Positions 9,208-18,068 are shown, numbered from the stretch's first letter. The stretch: DNA of 64,000 nucleotides from an uncultured Prochlorococcus sp. (GCA_902560875.1 CACENO010000005.1:1-64000); one strand, 5' to 3'. Numbers and translations are program-made. The notes: generated by a model from the letters alone, not told the origin.

Positions 9208-9792
9208 TTAATTATCTTGGTATAATTTGTGAAAGGCTTTCAAAAAAGGAATAGGCTCATTATGGTTGAAATTTAGAAATGTTTGGATAAAAACTTTTGT
9301 TGAATTTTCTTCCCTTTTCATTATAGTCTTTATTTGGTTATCATCCATATAATTAATTTCAGATGTTTTGGATAACGAAATTTCGTATTGATCTTTATAA
9401 ATCAAATCAAATATGATCTTTGCTCTTTTGCAATGCCAATCTGATGTGATGATTTTCACTTTACCTTTAAACTTCTTGTTGCTTAATATTTCTTTGGAAA
9501 AGATTGCATCACCTACCGAATCTAATGAGTTTTTATCTAGAAAATATTGTGGAATATATTTATGTTTTTCTAAATAGTACTTGAGCATACATTCAGATAT
9601 GGATAAAGGACACTCTCCCTGCTTTCTTCCTAAGCCCATGAACAAAATCAAAATATCATCATTTTTATGTTTTTTAACTTCTTGGTTTAATACTTCGCAG
9701 CGTTTTTTTCCTGAGTCAGATAATATAAAATCATTTTGATTGATTTCATGACCTAAGACTATAAAGCATATATTATTTTTAGAAGTTAACAT
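9208..9792 (-). CDS. DUF218 / YdcF-ElyC-SanA-like protein in the pse operon
   Basis: A 194-residue single-domain protein. The opening NICFIVLGHEIN, the L(F/Y)MGLGRKQGE segment, the KNSLDSVGDAIFSKEIL segment near 110 and KVKIITSDWHCKRAKIIF near 130 follow the DUF218 pattern (GxG, N/S-T-x-E-N-A region, TSxxHxxRA). Most DUF218 proteins carry a membrane anchor; this one has none. Its ATG directly abuts the pseF stop, so it belongs to the operon. Biochemical function is unknown; it is not a PseG homologue by motif. Confidence 0.65.
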   Translation of the reverse strand: MLTSKNNICFIVLGHEINQNDFILSDSGKKRCEVLNQEVKKHKNDDILILFMGLGRKQGECPLSISECMLKYYLEKHKYIPQYFLDKNSLDSVGDAIFSKEILSNKKFKGKVKIITSDWHCKRAKIIFDLIYKDQYEISLSKTSEINYMDDNQIKTIMKREENSTKVFIQTFLNFNHNEPIPFLKAFHKLYQDN

Positions 9793-10485
9793 TTAATTAG
9801 TATTTAGTATGTTGTGCATTAATTCTGCATACTCCCAGTCCTCTGGAGTATCAATATCTTGTACACGAGACTTGGGTAATAATAACATTTTACTCCCTTC
9901 AAAAATATTCGATGTAGTTAACCATGCTTCCTGGCTACCCCAGTAAAATTGACCAGCATCAAAATATAATTCTTTTAAATCCTGACTTCTTTTACAATAG
10001 TTTTCTGGTTGGACCATTTCACATAAATTACTTTTTGGATTTAGTTTTAATGCTCTTTGTATCGAGGATTCAAATTTGCCACCAGTAAATACAAATTGGT
10101 TTTTTTCTAAAGATTTTATTAGTTTTTTTGCTTTTTGAAGATCAGTTGTTTCAATAAATGGGGCTGTAGCATATAAACAGCAGATTGTTGCTGGATTGAT
10201 TCCTTGATTTTGTAGCCATTCTATGGCATGCACAATGACAGGAATTGTTCCTATATATTCATTTGCGAGATCATCAGGTCTAATAAAAGGTACTTCTGCT
10301 CCAAATGATTTTGCAATTTCTGCAATCTCTTGATTATCAGTACTAACAAATATATTTTCAAAGCAACCGGAATAAATAGCAGCTTGAATAGACCAAGCAA
10401 TCATTGGCTTTCCACAAAATTCACGTATATTTTTTCGTGGAATTCGTTTGCTTCCTCCACGGGCAGGAATAATGCATATGTTCAT
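9793..10485 (-). CDS. pseF: Pseudaminic acid cytidylyltransferase
   Basis: PseF makes CMP-pseudaminic acid. The motif IIPARGGSKRIPRKNIREFCGKPM at the N terminus (only its first part is diagnostic) and YATAPFIETTDLQKA, FDAGQFYWG and VQDIDTPEDW blocks fit PseF rather than NeuA. The start is set at the internal ATG at 10485 because AAGGAAAT lies about eight bases upstream; a longer frame to 10512 would overlap pseC and add nine residues lacking conservation. With this start the gene begins one base after the pseC stop, consistent with an operon. Confidence 0.92.
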   Translation of the reverse strand: MNICIIPARGGSKRIPRKNIREFCGKPMIAWSIQAAIYSGCFENIFVSTDNQEIAEIAKSFGAEVPFIRPDDLANEYIGTIPVIVHAIEWLQNQGINPATICCLYATAPFIETTDLQKAKKLIKSLEKNQFVFTGGKFESSIQRALKLNPKSNLCEMVQPENYCKRSQDLKELYFDAGQFYWGSQEAWLTTSNIFEGSKMLLLPKSRVQDIDTPEDWEYAELMHNILNTN

Positions 10486-10486
10486 T

Positions 10487-11680
10487 TTATATTTCCTTAT
10501 TGGCTTGATCAAATGCTATTGATAATGAATTGATGATCTGTTTCATCTGATTATCTGCTAGTCCTGGAAATAATGGCAACGATATCGCATTAGTGCCATG
10601 CTTCTCTGACTCAGGGAAATCACCTTCTTTAAAGCCTAACTTCCTAAAATAAGGTTGTAAATGAACTGGGGTGTAATGAACTTGAACACCTATTCCCAAA
10701 CTCTGCATGATTTGAAATATCTTTCGGTGTAAATTAGGATTCGAATTATTTAGTCTAACAATACAAAGGTGAACTGAACTTTTTACATTTTCAGGTATCT
10801 CTAGTATCCGCAGTGGAAAGTCTTTTGTTAAATCCTGGTATTTATTTAGTAGATAATTTCTCTCAACTATGGTTTGTTCAAGGCGGTTAAGCTGACTGAT
10901 ACCTAGAGCACATTGAATATCTGTAATTCTATAATTAAAGCCTAATACTTGTTGTTCGTAAATCCATGGACTCATTTCTTTTTGTGTAAATCTTTTCTGG
11001 TCCTTTACGATTCCATGACTTCTTAAATCTTTCATTCTTTGGTAAAGAGAATAATCATTAGTGGTGGCCAAACCTCCTTCACCAGTGGTAATAATTTTAA
11101 CTGGGTGAAAGCTAAATATGGTAATAGAGCTGTATTTACAGCTCCCTACAGGTTCATTATTATATTCACCACCTATAGCATGACTTGCATCCTCGATTAC
11201 ATTGAATCCATATTCCTGAGATAGTTTAAAAATAGATTTCATGTCGCAACTGCTTCCAGCAAGGTGAACTGGGATTAGAATTTTTGGTAAACTATTAGTA
11301 AGTCTTGCCTCCTGAAGCTTTCTCTTCAATGCTTCGACATTGATCAGACCTGTCATTGGACTAATATCAATAAAATCAATTTTTGCATTGCAGTAAAGGC
11401 CACAGTTAGCCGATGCTACAAAAGTGTTAGGAGTTGTCCATAATGAGTCATTAGGCCCTAATCCTAAAGTCAAACATGCAACGTGGAGAGCACTCGTGGC
11501 GCTGTTTAGCGCAACACCAAACTTGGCTTTGACTTTACTCGCGACTGCTTCTTCAAAAGAATTAATGAGTGGCCCTTGTGTTAATAAAGAATTTCTTAAA
11601 ACCTCATTGACTGCATCAATATCTTCTTCGGTAATAGTGTGACGGCCATATGGGATAAATGCATCTTGTTCTATTTTCAT
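10487..11680 (-). CDS. pseC: UDP-4-amino-4,6-dideoxy-N-acetyl-beta-L-altrosamine transaminase
   Basis: A 397-residue DegT/DnrJ/EryC1 PLP-dependent sugar aminotransferase, acting second in pseudaminic acid synthesis after PseB. Family features are FIPYGRHTITEEDIDAV at the N terminus, GVALNSATSALHVA, EDASHAIGGEY, and FSFHPVKIITTGEGG, whose lysine is the PLP Schiff-base residue. NYRITDIQCALG and the C-terminal HYTPVHLQPYF block are also typical. It overlaps the pseB stop by four bases (ATGA). Function is assigned from family plus neighbours pseB and pseF. Confidence 0.92.
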   Translation of the reverse strand: MKIEQDAFIPYGRHTITEEDIDAVNEVLRNSLLTQGPLINSFEEAVASKVKAKFGVALNSATSALHVACLTLGLGPNDSLWTTPNTFVASANCGLYCNAKIDFIDISPMTGLINVEALKRKLQEARLTNSLPKILIPVHLAGSSCDMKSIFKLSQEYGFNVIEDASHAIGGEYNNEPVGSCKYSSITIFSFHPVKIITTGEGGLATTNDYSLYQRMKDLRSHGIVKDQKRFTQKEMSPWIYEQQVLGFNYRITDIQCALGISQLNRLEQTIVERNYLLNKYQDLTKDFPLRILEIPENVKSSVHLCIVRLNNSNPNLHRKIFQIMQSLGIGVQVHYTPVHLQPYFRKLGFKEGDFPESEKHGTNAISLPLFPGLADNQMKQIINSLSIAFDQANKEI

Positions 11681-12696
11681 ATTGGCTTAAAGGACGTATC
11701 AACATTTTCAATAATCATGCTGCGTATTTGATCAATACTTAGGAAGTCAGGGTTATTTAATGAATTATATGAAAACCCTGTAGGTACTGGTTTAATTCTA
11801 ATATTCGCCTTTTTATATTGCTTCTTGATATTTTCATCGCTAGGGAAAATAATATAGTAATTGTCCATTTCGTATGTGTTAAAGCTATCAGCAGAAGTAA
11901 TCATTTCTTCATGAATCTTTTCTCCAGGACGAATGCCTACATTTTCTATTTTGCAATTAGGACCAATAGCTTTTGCGACATCTATTATTCGATAACTAGG
12001 TATTTTAGGTACTAATAACTCTCCTCCAAAGTTATTTTTGAGTGCCCATAAAACCATAGAGACGCCATCTTTTAGTGAGATATTAAATCGTGTCATCCTT
12101 TCATCAGTGATCGGTAAAATACCTTCTTTTGCTTTCTCTAGAAAAAATGGTATTACTGAACCGCGAGATCCCATCACGTTTCCATAACGAACCACTGAAA
12201 TACGTAAATCACGGTTTCCTTTTATATTGTTAGCGGCAATAAATAATTTATCTGAACAAAGCTTTGTTGCACCGTAGAGATTAATAGGAGCAGTTGCTTT
12301 GTCTGTGCTTAATGCAACTACTTGTTTAACATTTGAATCTAGACAGGCCCTTACTACATTTTCGGCTCCTAGGACATTTGTATTTATGAATTCAATAGGA
12401 TTATATTCCGCTGCAGGTACCTGTTTGAGAGCTGCAGCATGGATAACAGTATCTACTTGCTCAAGAGCAAGTTTTAGGCGATCTCGATCACGCACATCCC
12501 CTAAAAAGAATCTCAACTGTGGATAGTTTTTCTTTGGATATAACTGTTGTAATTCCCATTGCTTCAATTCATCACGGCTATAGATTACGATTCGACTAAT
12601 TTCTGGATATTTTTGTAAAACCTCTTTAATAAAAGCCTTGCCAAAACTTCCGGTGCCGCCAGTGATAAGGATACGAGAATTTGAATTAAAAGCCAT
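11677..12696 (-). CDS. pseB: UDP-N-acetylglucosamine 4,6-dehydratase (inverting)
   Basis: A 339-residue short-chain dehydrogenase/reductase-type enzyme catalysing the first pse step: UDP-GlcNAc to the 4-keto-6-deoxy-L-arabino sugar. The NAD(P)-binding motif GGTGSFGKAF is at residue 12, and VIYSRDELKQWE, HAAALKQVPAAEYNP and LSTDKATAPINLYGATKL follow, with the catalytic D-K pair of inverting PseB enzymes in STDKA. First gene of a tightly packed minus-strand operon, so its promoter lies in 12697-13010. Confidence 0.94.
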   Translation of the reverse strand: MAFNSNSRILITGGTGSFGKAFIKEVLQKYPEISRIVIYSRDELKQWELQQLYPKKNYPQLRFFLGDVRDRDRLKLALEQVDTVIHAAALKQVPAAEYNPIEFINTNVLGAENVVRACLDSNVKQVVALSTDKATAPINLYGATKLCSDKLFIAANNIKGNRDLRISVVRYGNVMGSRGSVIPFFLEKAKEGILPITDERMTRFNISLKDGVSMVLWALKNNFGGELLVPKIPSYRIIDVAKAIGPNCKIENVGIRPGEKIHEEMITSADSFNTYEMDNYYIIFPSDENIKKQYKKANIRIKPVPTGFSYNSLNNPDFLSIDQIRSMIIENVDTSFKPI

Positions 12697-13010
12697 GTCT
12701 TAGAAGTTTGATTTATACGCAAACACATCTTTCATACTCTTTTGGCAACGAGCAATTTCTACTCCATAGTAGGAGTAATGAGAATGATTTTGTGGCAAAA
12801 TAATTAAAATTAATTTTAGTCATTGACGAAAAAAGTGGCTAGTATTTTTCCTTTCCTTAATTAGTTTGTGCATTTAGATGCAACGATCTGAATCAAAAGC
12901 CTTTCTAGGGCAACTCATTAATAATGTCACTATGCTTTGTTGCTTTGTGCTGAGTATTGTTCACTTTGGCAACTAAGATCTGATTTACAAATTTTGTGTA
13001 GCTTTTTTCT
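12697..13010. other. Intergenic between pse operon and 13011 gene
   Basis: Divergent promoter region of about 310 bases. It contains an exact inverted repeat TACTCC-6 nt-GGAGTA at 12760-12777, upstream of pseB, of unknown use. A possible 32-codon frame on the plus strand (12878-12976) has a hydrophobic C-terminal half but no clear ribosome-binding site, so I do not call it a gene. Confidence 0.4.
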
Positions 13011-13337
13011 ATGTCAGAGCCCTCAGCTCTTCATGTACTTCTAGCTCCTGTTGGTCAGCTTAGTGGCAATGGGCAATTACGTGAAACAGTTCAAGAACGA
13101 CGTAAGCGTGATGGCGATCAAGTTCCCTTTTGGTACCTTTCTCCAGAGCTAGTAAAGGAATTTGATCTTCCTGGTTCTGATATGGAGGCAGTCGTTGCTG
13201 AGGAATTAACCGCAATCAATTGGTTAAAGTTGCGTTTTGGTGGAGAAAGTTGTACTGCTCAAATTGATATGGATAAATTGAGAAAATATGCAACGGGTCT
13301 CCCCCCTGAGCCTATGTTTAGAGATATAGGTTCTTAA
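13011..13337 (+). CDS. Conserved cyanobacterial hypothetical protein
   Basis: A 108-residue soluble protein I cannot assign to a named family, though it has the look of a conserved picocyanobacterial protein (better GC and codon use than the island). It has an R/E-rich segment ETVQERRKRDGDQVPFWY near residue 25 and one cysteine in GGESCTAQID near residue 84. It precedes the ferredoxin gene by about 65 bases on the same strand, so co-transcription is plausible. No metal or nucleotide motif is visible. Confidence 0.75.
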   Translation: MSEPSALHVLLAPVGQLSGNGQLRETVQERRKRDGDQVPFWYLSPELVKEFDLPGSDMEAVVAEELTAINWLKLRFGGESCTAQIDMDKLRKYATGLPPEPMFRDIGS

Positions 13338-13401
13338 TTGTCAAATTGTTCTATTTGGCTTTCTTGGTAACTTTTTTGAAAACCAACTCAGGTCTTGTTG
13401 T

Positions 13402-13767
13402 ATGAAACCTCTTCATAAGGTCACGATTCATCATCGCCAAAAAAATCGTACCATAACTTTCGATGTTCCAGAAGGAGAATATATTCTTCATAGTTTCGAG
13501 TCTCATGGAGAAAAGCTCCCTTTTTCATGTAGAAATGGTTGCTGTACTACATGTGCAGTAAAGGTTTTGTCAGGTGAAATAGATCAAGCTGATGGAATTG
13601 GCCTTTCAACAGAAATGCGTGCCAAGGGCTATGCGTTACTTTGCATTGCTCGTGCAAATGGGCCTTTGGAGTTAGAGACCCAAGATGAAGATGAGGTCTA
13701 TGAAATGCAGTTTGGTAACTATTTCGGACAAGTCAAATCCCAACCAGGAAGCCCATTTGATATCTAA
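13402..13767 (+). CDS. 2Fe-2S plant-type ferredoxin
   Basis: A 121-residue ferredoxin. The cluster-binding pattern is clear: C-x4-C-x2-C in FSCRNGCCTTCAVKV near residues 39-49, and the fourth ligand in LLCIARA near residue 76. It is longer than photosynthetic PetF (about 97 residues), with an extra acidic C-terminal tail, so it may be a specialised ferredoxin. It converges on acsF, whose diiron cyclase needs reduced ferredoxin; a functional link is only suggested by position. Confidence 0.9.
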   Translation: MKPLHKVTIHHRQKNRTITFDVPEGEYILHSFESHGEKLPFSCRNGCCTTCAVKVLSGEIDQADGIGLSTEMRAKGYALLCIARANGPLELETQDEDEVYEMQFGNYFGQVKSQPGSPFDI

Positions 13768-13834
13768 ATTAGTTAATAAATTTCTTTTATTGGCGATTAA
13801 CCCTGTGATTTAAAAAGATATTTTTTCTTGTTGA

Positions 13835-14878
13835 TCAATATCTTACTGCGTTTGTTTTCTCCATTGGGAGAGCAAATTGTCTAATAATGAGCGAGATAAA
13901 TTTACTGAGGGCTAATGGTTTTTTAAATCCAGAACTTTCTCTCCATTTGCGGAAGGAATTTAAGATTTTGATACGCATTTCTAGGAATTTTCCATCTTCA
14001 AACTTATAGACCCAAGGGAATGCATTGCGTGAAGTATTATTGGTTTGAATAATCACCTCTTCATCAAAAAGGACAGGGTCAATACCTAAAAGCTCGTAGA
14101 AATCCCCTCTTTCACAGACTGTCAGAGTATGAGTAAGGAAAACAGTCCATAGGAAAAATCGACTTAGTAATTTACCTCTGAAACCTTTAGTCATCCCTGG
14201 CCAACAACGCATCATTAAATTGATACAATCCCCATGGCGATTTTCATCTTGACACCAGGGTTCGAAGAAATCAAATAAAGGTGCACATGCCTTGTCTGGG
14301 TTTGCTTCTAGGTGACGGTTAATAAGTATATAACGCCAATATCCGATTTTCTCTGAAAGATATAGTGAGTAAAGTACCCAGCTAAGTGGGAAAAAAGTAG
14401 CGGCTCTTTTGTTACCTAAGTTTGGCAGATCTACGTTAATTCCCTCTGCTTTTAGTGCTCTGCCTAGGAAGCCAGCATGACGAGCTTCATCTCTAGCTAA
14501 AAATTGAAAAAACTGACCTAATTCCTGGCGACCGGCTTTTTTAAACCTATTGGAGATTTCTTTGAAAAGTAGAAAACCGGAGAATTCTGAAACTACTGAT
14601 CTAACTAGATAACTTTCATAGACGGCCTTGTCTTTGGGAGATAGGTCGTTAAGTCGATCGAGGGAAGCCTTTCGATCAAAATGTTTGAGGTTGTAGTCGG
14701 CTTCCATCTCCTTGAACATTGCCTCAAAATCTTGTCTGGCAATTTCAAGATTTGTTTTTGCAGCTTTATCGAATTCTGTTGTGTAAAAACGAGGTGTTAA
14801 GAGGTTTTCATCAAGGTGGGGTGGGAGTTCATTTCTCCCAGCTCCTCTTACGGATGGAGCAGTACTAGTAGCTGTCAT
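13835..14878 (-). CDS. acsF: Mg-protoporphyrin IX monomethyl ester oxidative cyclase (aerobic)
   Basis: AcsF (ChlE/CHL27) forms the fifth ring of chlorophyll. The protein is 347 residues, as usual. It is a ferritin-like diiron enzyme: EFSGFLLFKE near residue 97, RDEARHAGFLGRAL near 128 and QDENRHGDCINL near 209 supply the E and ExxH ligands. GC content and codon use are those of the core genome, in contrast to sequences on either side. The ATG at 14876-14878 lies just after a CGGTTAGGGAACGGCA-like leader; no strong Shine-Dalgarno is seen. Confidence 0.96.
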   Translation of the reverse strand: MTATSTAPSVRGAGRNELPPHLDENLLTPRFYTTEFDKAAKTNLEIARQDFEAMFKEMEADYNLKHFDRKASLDRLNDLSPKDKAVYESYLVRSVVSEFSGFLLFKEISNRFKKAGRQELGQFFQFLARDEARHAGFLGRALKAEGINVDLPNLGNKRAATFFPLSWVLYSLYLSEKIGYWRYILINRHLEANPDKACAPLFDFFEPWCQDENRHGDCINLMMRCWPGMTKGFRGKLLSRFFLWTVFLTHTLTVCERGDFYELLGIDPVLFDEEVIIQTNNTSRNAFPWVYKFEDGKFLEMRIKILNSFRKWRESSGFKKPLALSKFISLIIRQFALPMEKTNAVRY

Positions 14879-15495
14879 TGCCGTTCCCTAACCGAGTAGA
14901 GATTTTAAGGCCTTGTATTGATGATTTACACCTTTTTTTAGAAACAGCCTTGAATAGCAATATTTAATGAGTCTAAAATTATCGTAGACACTACATATGG
15001 TGTCTAGAGCAGCTTTTTTTTTTAGGCTCTTCTGGGAGGAATTTAATTATTGGTTAAATTTTTGCTGAAGGATGCAAGAGAAGCTCCTGATATCCCGAAG
15101 GCAGAGCTAGCCCTAAATCGCAAATGAGCCTTTTAATAAGGAAAAAAGTTAAAGAGTTCTTGCTTTCAAAAGGTTTTCATTTTCAAAACCCATATGACTT
15201 GATTGGAGGCCCAAAATTGGCTTATGACACATGAGATGCAACGTCGGCATGCTCCAGCAATGTTGGGCATCTACAGGCGTTGGTTTCATGAACCTTAGAA
15301 ACCAATAAGTCTTAATCGAGAAGCAGATCTTTCTGGCATTAATTTGGTCAACAGCTAAGAAGCTATTGCGGATACTTTGTTTAGAACTTGATCTGAAAAT
15401 GGAGTCAACTGTTCGTGCTTCAGGAGCAGATGAAGGCTTCATGGTGACCTTCGGGGAATGATCATGAGGGTCTATTCCAGAAGAGAAATGGTCTA
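14879..15495. other. Long intergenic region, possibly decayed coding sequence
   Basis: About 615 bases without a confident gene. On the plus strand around 15225-15440 one frame reads like protein with relatively rich codons (HEMQRRHAPAMLGIYRRWF, then more) but is interrupted by several in-frame stops, as expected for a decayed gene. The 97-residue minus-strand frame at 15149-15442 is probably its shadow. A run of ten T at about 15015 is upstream of acsF. I cannot name the ancestor. Confidence 0.4.
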
Positions 15496-16093
15496 TTGCA
15501 GGATAGGCAGTATCTATTTAAGGAAGGACAGGGTGTGGCCAACGAAAGAGAGGGTTATATGACAGGAGAGACGAGACTCTCTTCCGCAATAGACCTGAAG
15601 AACCTTTCCAGAACTTTTTCCAAGAACGCAAAAGAAGAACGTAATCAAGCCAATCAGTTAATTCCAAAAGAGCTTAAAAATCATTATGAGTTGATCTTTA
15701 AATTCTGGGAAGTGAAGCGAGGAGGAAAAAAATTTCACCACTTGGGAAGTTTTGATGGATGAGCTGATCAAGATCAAAACTAAATTTTCTGAAGCTTATC
15801 TAATCGAAAAGTTGAAGCAGGCTATTAGTGGTGAATGGTTTGGAATCTTTTTAAGTAAATCTGAGCAATTTGAACAAAAAATGATGGCACTAAACTATAC
15901 TTTGCACATAAGCATGAGGGAGAATATGAAAAGTATCCTTTTCGTATCCAAGGCCAACAACTATAAAGGGTGGAATAGAAGAAACCCCTTTGATATATGC
16001 TTTAAGCCTTCTTTATCCATACCTTGCATTCTTCCATTATTTTCTATAGTATATAATGATTTTCATAATTTAACGAATGGATGTTATATTTGA
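15496..16093 (+). pseudogene. Frameshifted hypothetical gene (two overlapping frames)
   Basis: Two frames join into one plausible protein. The first (15496-15762, TTG start) ends in YELIFKFWEVKRGGKK and then nonsense. The second frame (to 16093) reads NFTTWEVLMDELIKIKTKF directly across the same point, then LIEKLKQAISGEWFGIFL. The switch falls in a run of seven A at about 15726-15732, so a one-base indel or a sequencing error is likely. The joined WxxKxG...W...L...Q...AI.G.W.GI layout resembles C-terminal segments of phage-like replication/HTH proteins, but I cannot name it. Homology beyond about 15900 is doubtful. Confidence 0.5.
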
Positions 16094-16137
16094 CTACAGG
16101 GTAATTATTTATTGGTAATCTATTAGTGATTTAAGCT

Positions 16138-17415
16138 ATGAAGGAATTTTGGATATATATAGTTGATCACCCACAAAGGGATTTGCCTAGCCTTATATGG
16201 TGGGCTTACAATTCTGAAATGCATAAGAATCATAAGATATGCCTTTTGCCAACTAGTGAAATAAGTAATGATTTTTTTGTTAAACATAAGCCACACGTTA
16301 TTGTATGGAATTATGCAAGAAGAAATAATATAGAAGCTATCAAACAAACAAAAAAACTTGGCATATATAATATTGTGCATGACACAGAAGGAATTCCTTA
16401 TGAGTTGTCAAAATATTTTAAAGGTATAACAGATGACGAATTAGGTTATATCGATGAGGTTTGGTGTTGGGGTTCTAAACAAGCTGAGATCTTAAATAAT
16501 AGAAATTCAGAATCTCACAAAAAACCAAATATCCTGGTTACTGGAAGTATCAGATATGAATATATGAAGTCTTTGAAAAAGTGTGGCTACAAAAATAAGC
16601 TAGGGAAATTAGTATGGAACACTAATTATGCATTGCTATCACCTAAGTATCAATCAAAATGGAAAGAATTTTCTGATTATTTATTCATTAATAATACGTC
16701 TCATCAAGAGACATTAGATTTTTTTCTCAAAATTGCTTCTAAAAGACAAACTTGTTCAGAATATATAAAATTTTTTCTAAGAGGCACAAAGAATTGTTCC
16801 CTGACGATTAGACCGCATCCATTTGAGTCATCATCATTTTACAATCAGGATATTTTGCCTGAATTTCCATCTACTAAAATATCTAGAGATGTTGATCTTA
16901 ATATCGATTTAGAAGACCACTCTTTAGTTTTGCAAAATGGTTGCCAAACTGCTTTAGATGCATTTATAAGAGGTATGCCCTCAATTAGACTAGAACCAAC
17001 AGCCCATAACATATGGTCTAAAGTAACACCCTATATAGAACCATCAATACTAGTTAATAATTATTCTTCAGAAGAGTTTCTTGACGATGTTCTTGGTAAA
17101 CAAAAGGAATTATTTGAGGAACACAATGTTAAAGCAATATTGCATAATTTGCAATATAGATTCAATTATTCTGTTCATAAAAGGCCAAATAATTCATTCA
17201 AAATTCAGATTCGAAAACTTAACTTAGCCCAAAAATTATATGGCATTAAATATCAAACAATAATGAATTTAAAGAATATCAAGGCTTTTTTACTCAATAA
17301 GAAACCTAATAAAGCCAAATTGACATCTTTCATGGTTAAGGAGTATCTAGAAGCCCATTATGAATATCAACACTGGAACTTTGACCTTAAGTGTTTTCTT
17401 TATCCGAAAAATTAA
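16138..17415 (+). CDS. Surface carbohydrate biosynthesis protein (GT-B-like)
   Basis: A 425-residue protein resembling the surface carbohydrate biosynthesis family associated with capsule and nonulosonic acid clusters. Features are an N-terminal domain with KPHVIVWNYARRNN near 60 and NIVHDTEGIPYEL near 80, IDEVWCWGSKQAEIL near 110, a LTIRPHPFE motif near 225 and LVLQNGCQTALDAFIRGMPSIRLEP near 265 (family-typical of GT-B surface polysaccharide enzymes). AT-rich like the island. It stands alone upstream of the second MBL gene with a 650-base gap. Confidence 0.68.
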   Translation: MKEFWIYIVDHPQRDLPSLIWWAYNSEMHKNHKICLLPTSEISNDFFVKHKPHVIVWNYARRNNIEAIKQTKKLGIYNIVHDTEGIPYELSKYFKGITDDELGYIDEVWCWGSKQAEILNNRNSESHKKPNILVTGSIRYEYMKSLKKCGYKNKLGKLVWNTNYALLSPKYQSKWKEFSDYLFINNTSHQETLDFFLKIASKRQTCSEYIKFFLRGTKNCSLTIRPHPFESSSFYNQDILPEFPSTKISRDVDLNIDLEDHSLVLQNGCQTALDAFIRGMPSIRLEPTAHNIWSKVTPYIEPSILVNNYSSEEFLDDVLGKQKELFEEHNVKAILHNLQYRFNYSVHKRPNNSFKIQIRKLNLAQKLYGIKYQTIMNLKNIKAFLLNKKPNKAKLTSFMVKEYLEAHYEYQHWNFDLKCFLYPKN

Positions 17416-18068
17416 TATTGAGATGACCTTGCTTCATCGACTTAAGTCTACTTATGCCTACGAAACGAATTACAAATAATAAATCTCTATAAGGATAGAT
17501 AAAGTAATAAGTCTTCTTTTGAAATAGGATGAGACTTCCTGAATATCTATAAATTCCGTAATAAGCTAAAACTTTTTCTACTCCTGAGAGAAGGATTCGA
17601 AAATCAAAGGTTCTTTTACTTCTAGTACTAATGCGGTTGGTTAAATTGAATAAAGATCAAATATTATTATAATGAAATAGCCAATTTATACTTCGATGAT
17701 ATTAACTTTTAATTAATTTAGTTATATCACAAATGATTATCCTATTTGTACAATAAGGACATTAAAATGTTTATAACGCTATATGTAGCTGAGTAATAAT
17801 AGATTTTAATTAGGTGCTCCATCTAAGTGATTGGTCTAAGCAAACTTATGCTCTGCATGAAAGTATATTAGAAAATTCCATTACAATGAGAGAGTACCTA
17901 CTCCCTAAAAGGGATACTTCCAGCGTCAAGAGAGTTGAAATGCACGTAATGCGAATACTTCAAATTTTCTTTAATCATAATAAGAGTTACTTGTAAAATC
18001 GTTAGTAGTTCTTATGCTTACTTTAAATTGTTCTCTTATCAGTAAACCACCAAAAAGCGAGAATTACA
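17416..18068. other. Long AT-rich gap with a start-less frame
   Basis: No confident gene. The minus strand is open for about 85 codons from 17656 down to 17397 (overlapping the end of the preceding gene) but has no ATG, GTG or TTG near its beginning. It encodes a Tyr-rich sequence (AYYGIYRYSGSLILFQKKTY in the middle), which may be the tail of a lost gene. A 60-codon plus-strand frame at 17814-17996 has no recognisable content. Confidence 0.4.

Noticed and set aside
9208-9792. DUF218 gene read as PseG
   Set aside because: PseG is a GT-B nucleotide-sugar hydrolase of about 270 or more residues starting with a GxGHxxR motif. This 194-residue protein has the DUF218 pattern instead.
1-12700. Insertion sequence or transposase in the surface island
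   Set aside because: No transposase frame, terminal inverted repeats or target duplication were seen.
12760-12777. TACTCC-N6-GGAGTA palindrome upstream of pseB
   Set aside because: No T-run for a terminator and no second copy or known motif; mentioned in the gap entry but too weak for a regulatory call.
15149-15442. 97-codon minus-strand frame
   Set aside because: No recognisable domain and no Shine-Dalgarno; probably the shadow of decayed plus-strand sequence.
16123-16380. 85-codon minus-strand frame
   Set aside because: Lies inside the surface-carbohydrate gene at 16138-17415, which has a real family signature.
17814-17996. 60-codon plus-strand frame
   Set aside because: No leader, no similarity and AT-rich context; kept only as a remark on the gap.
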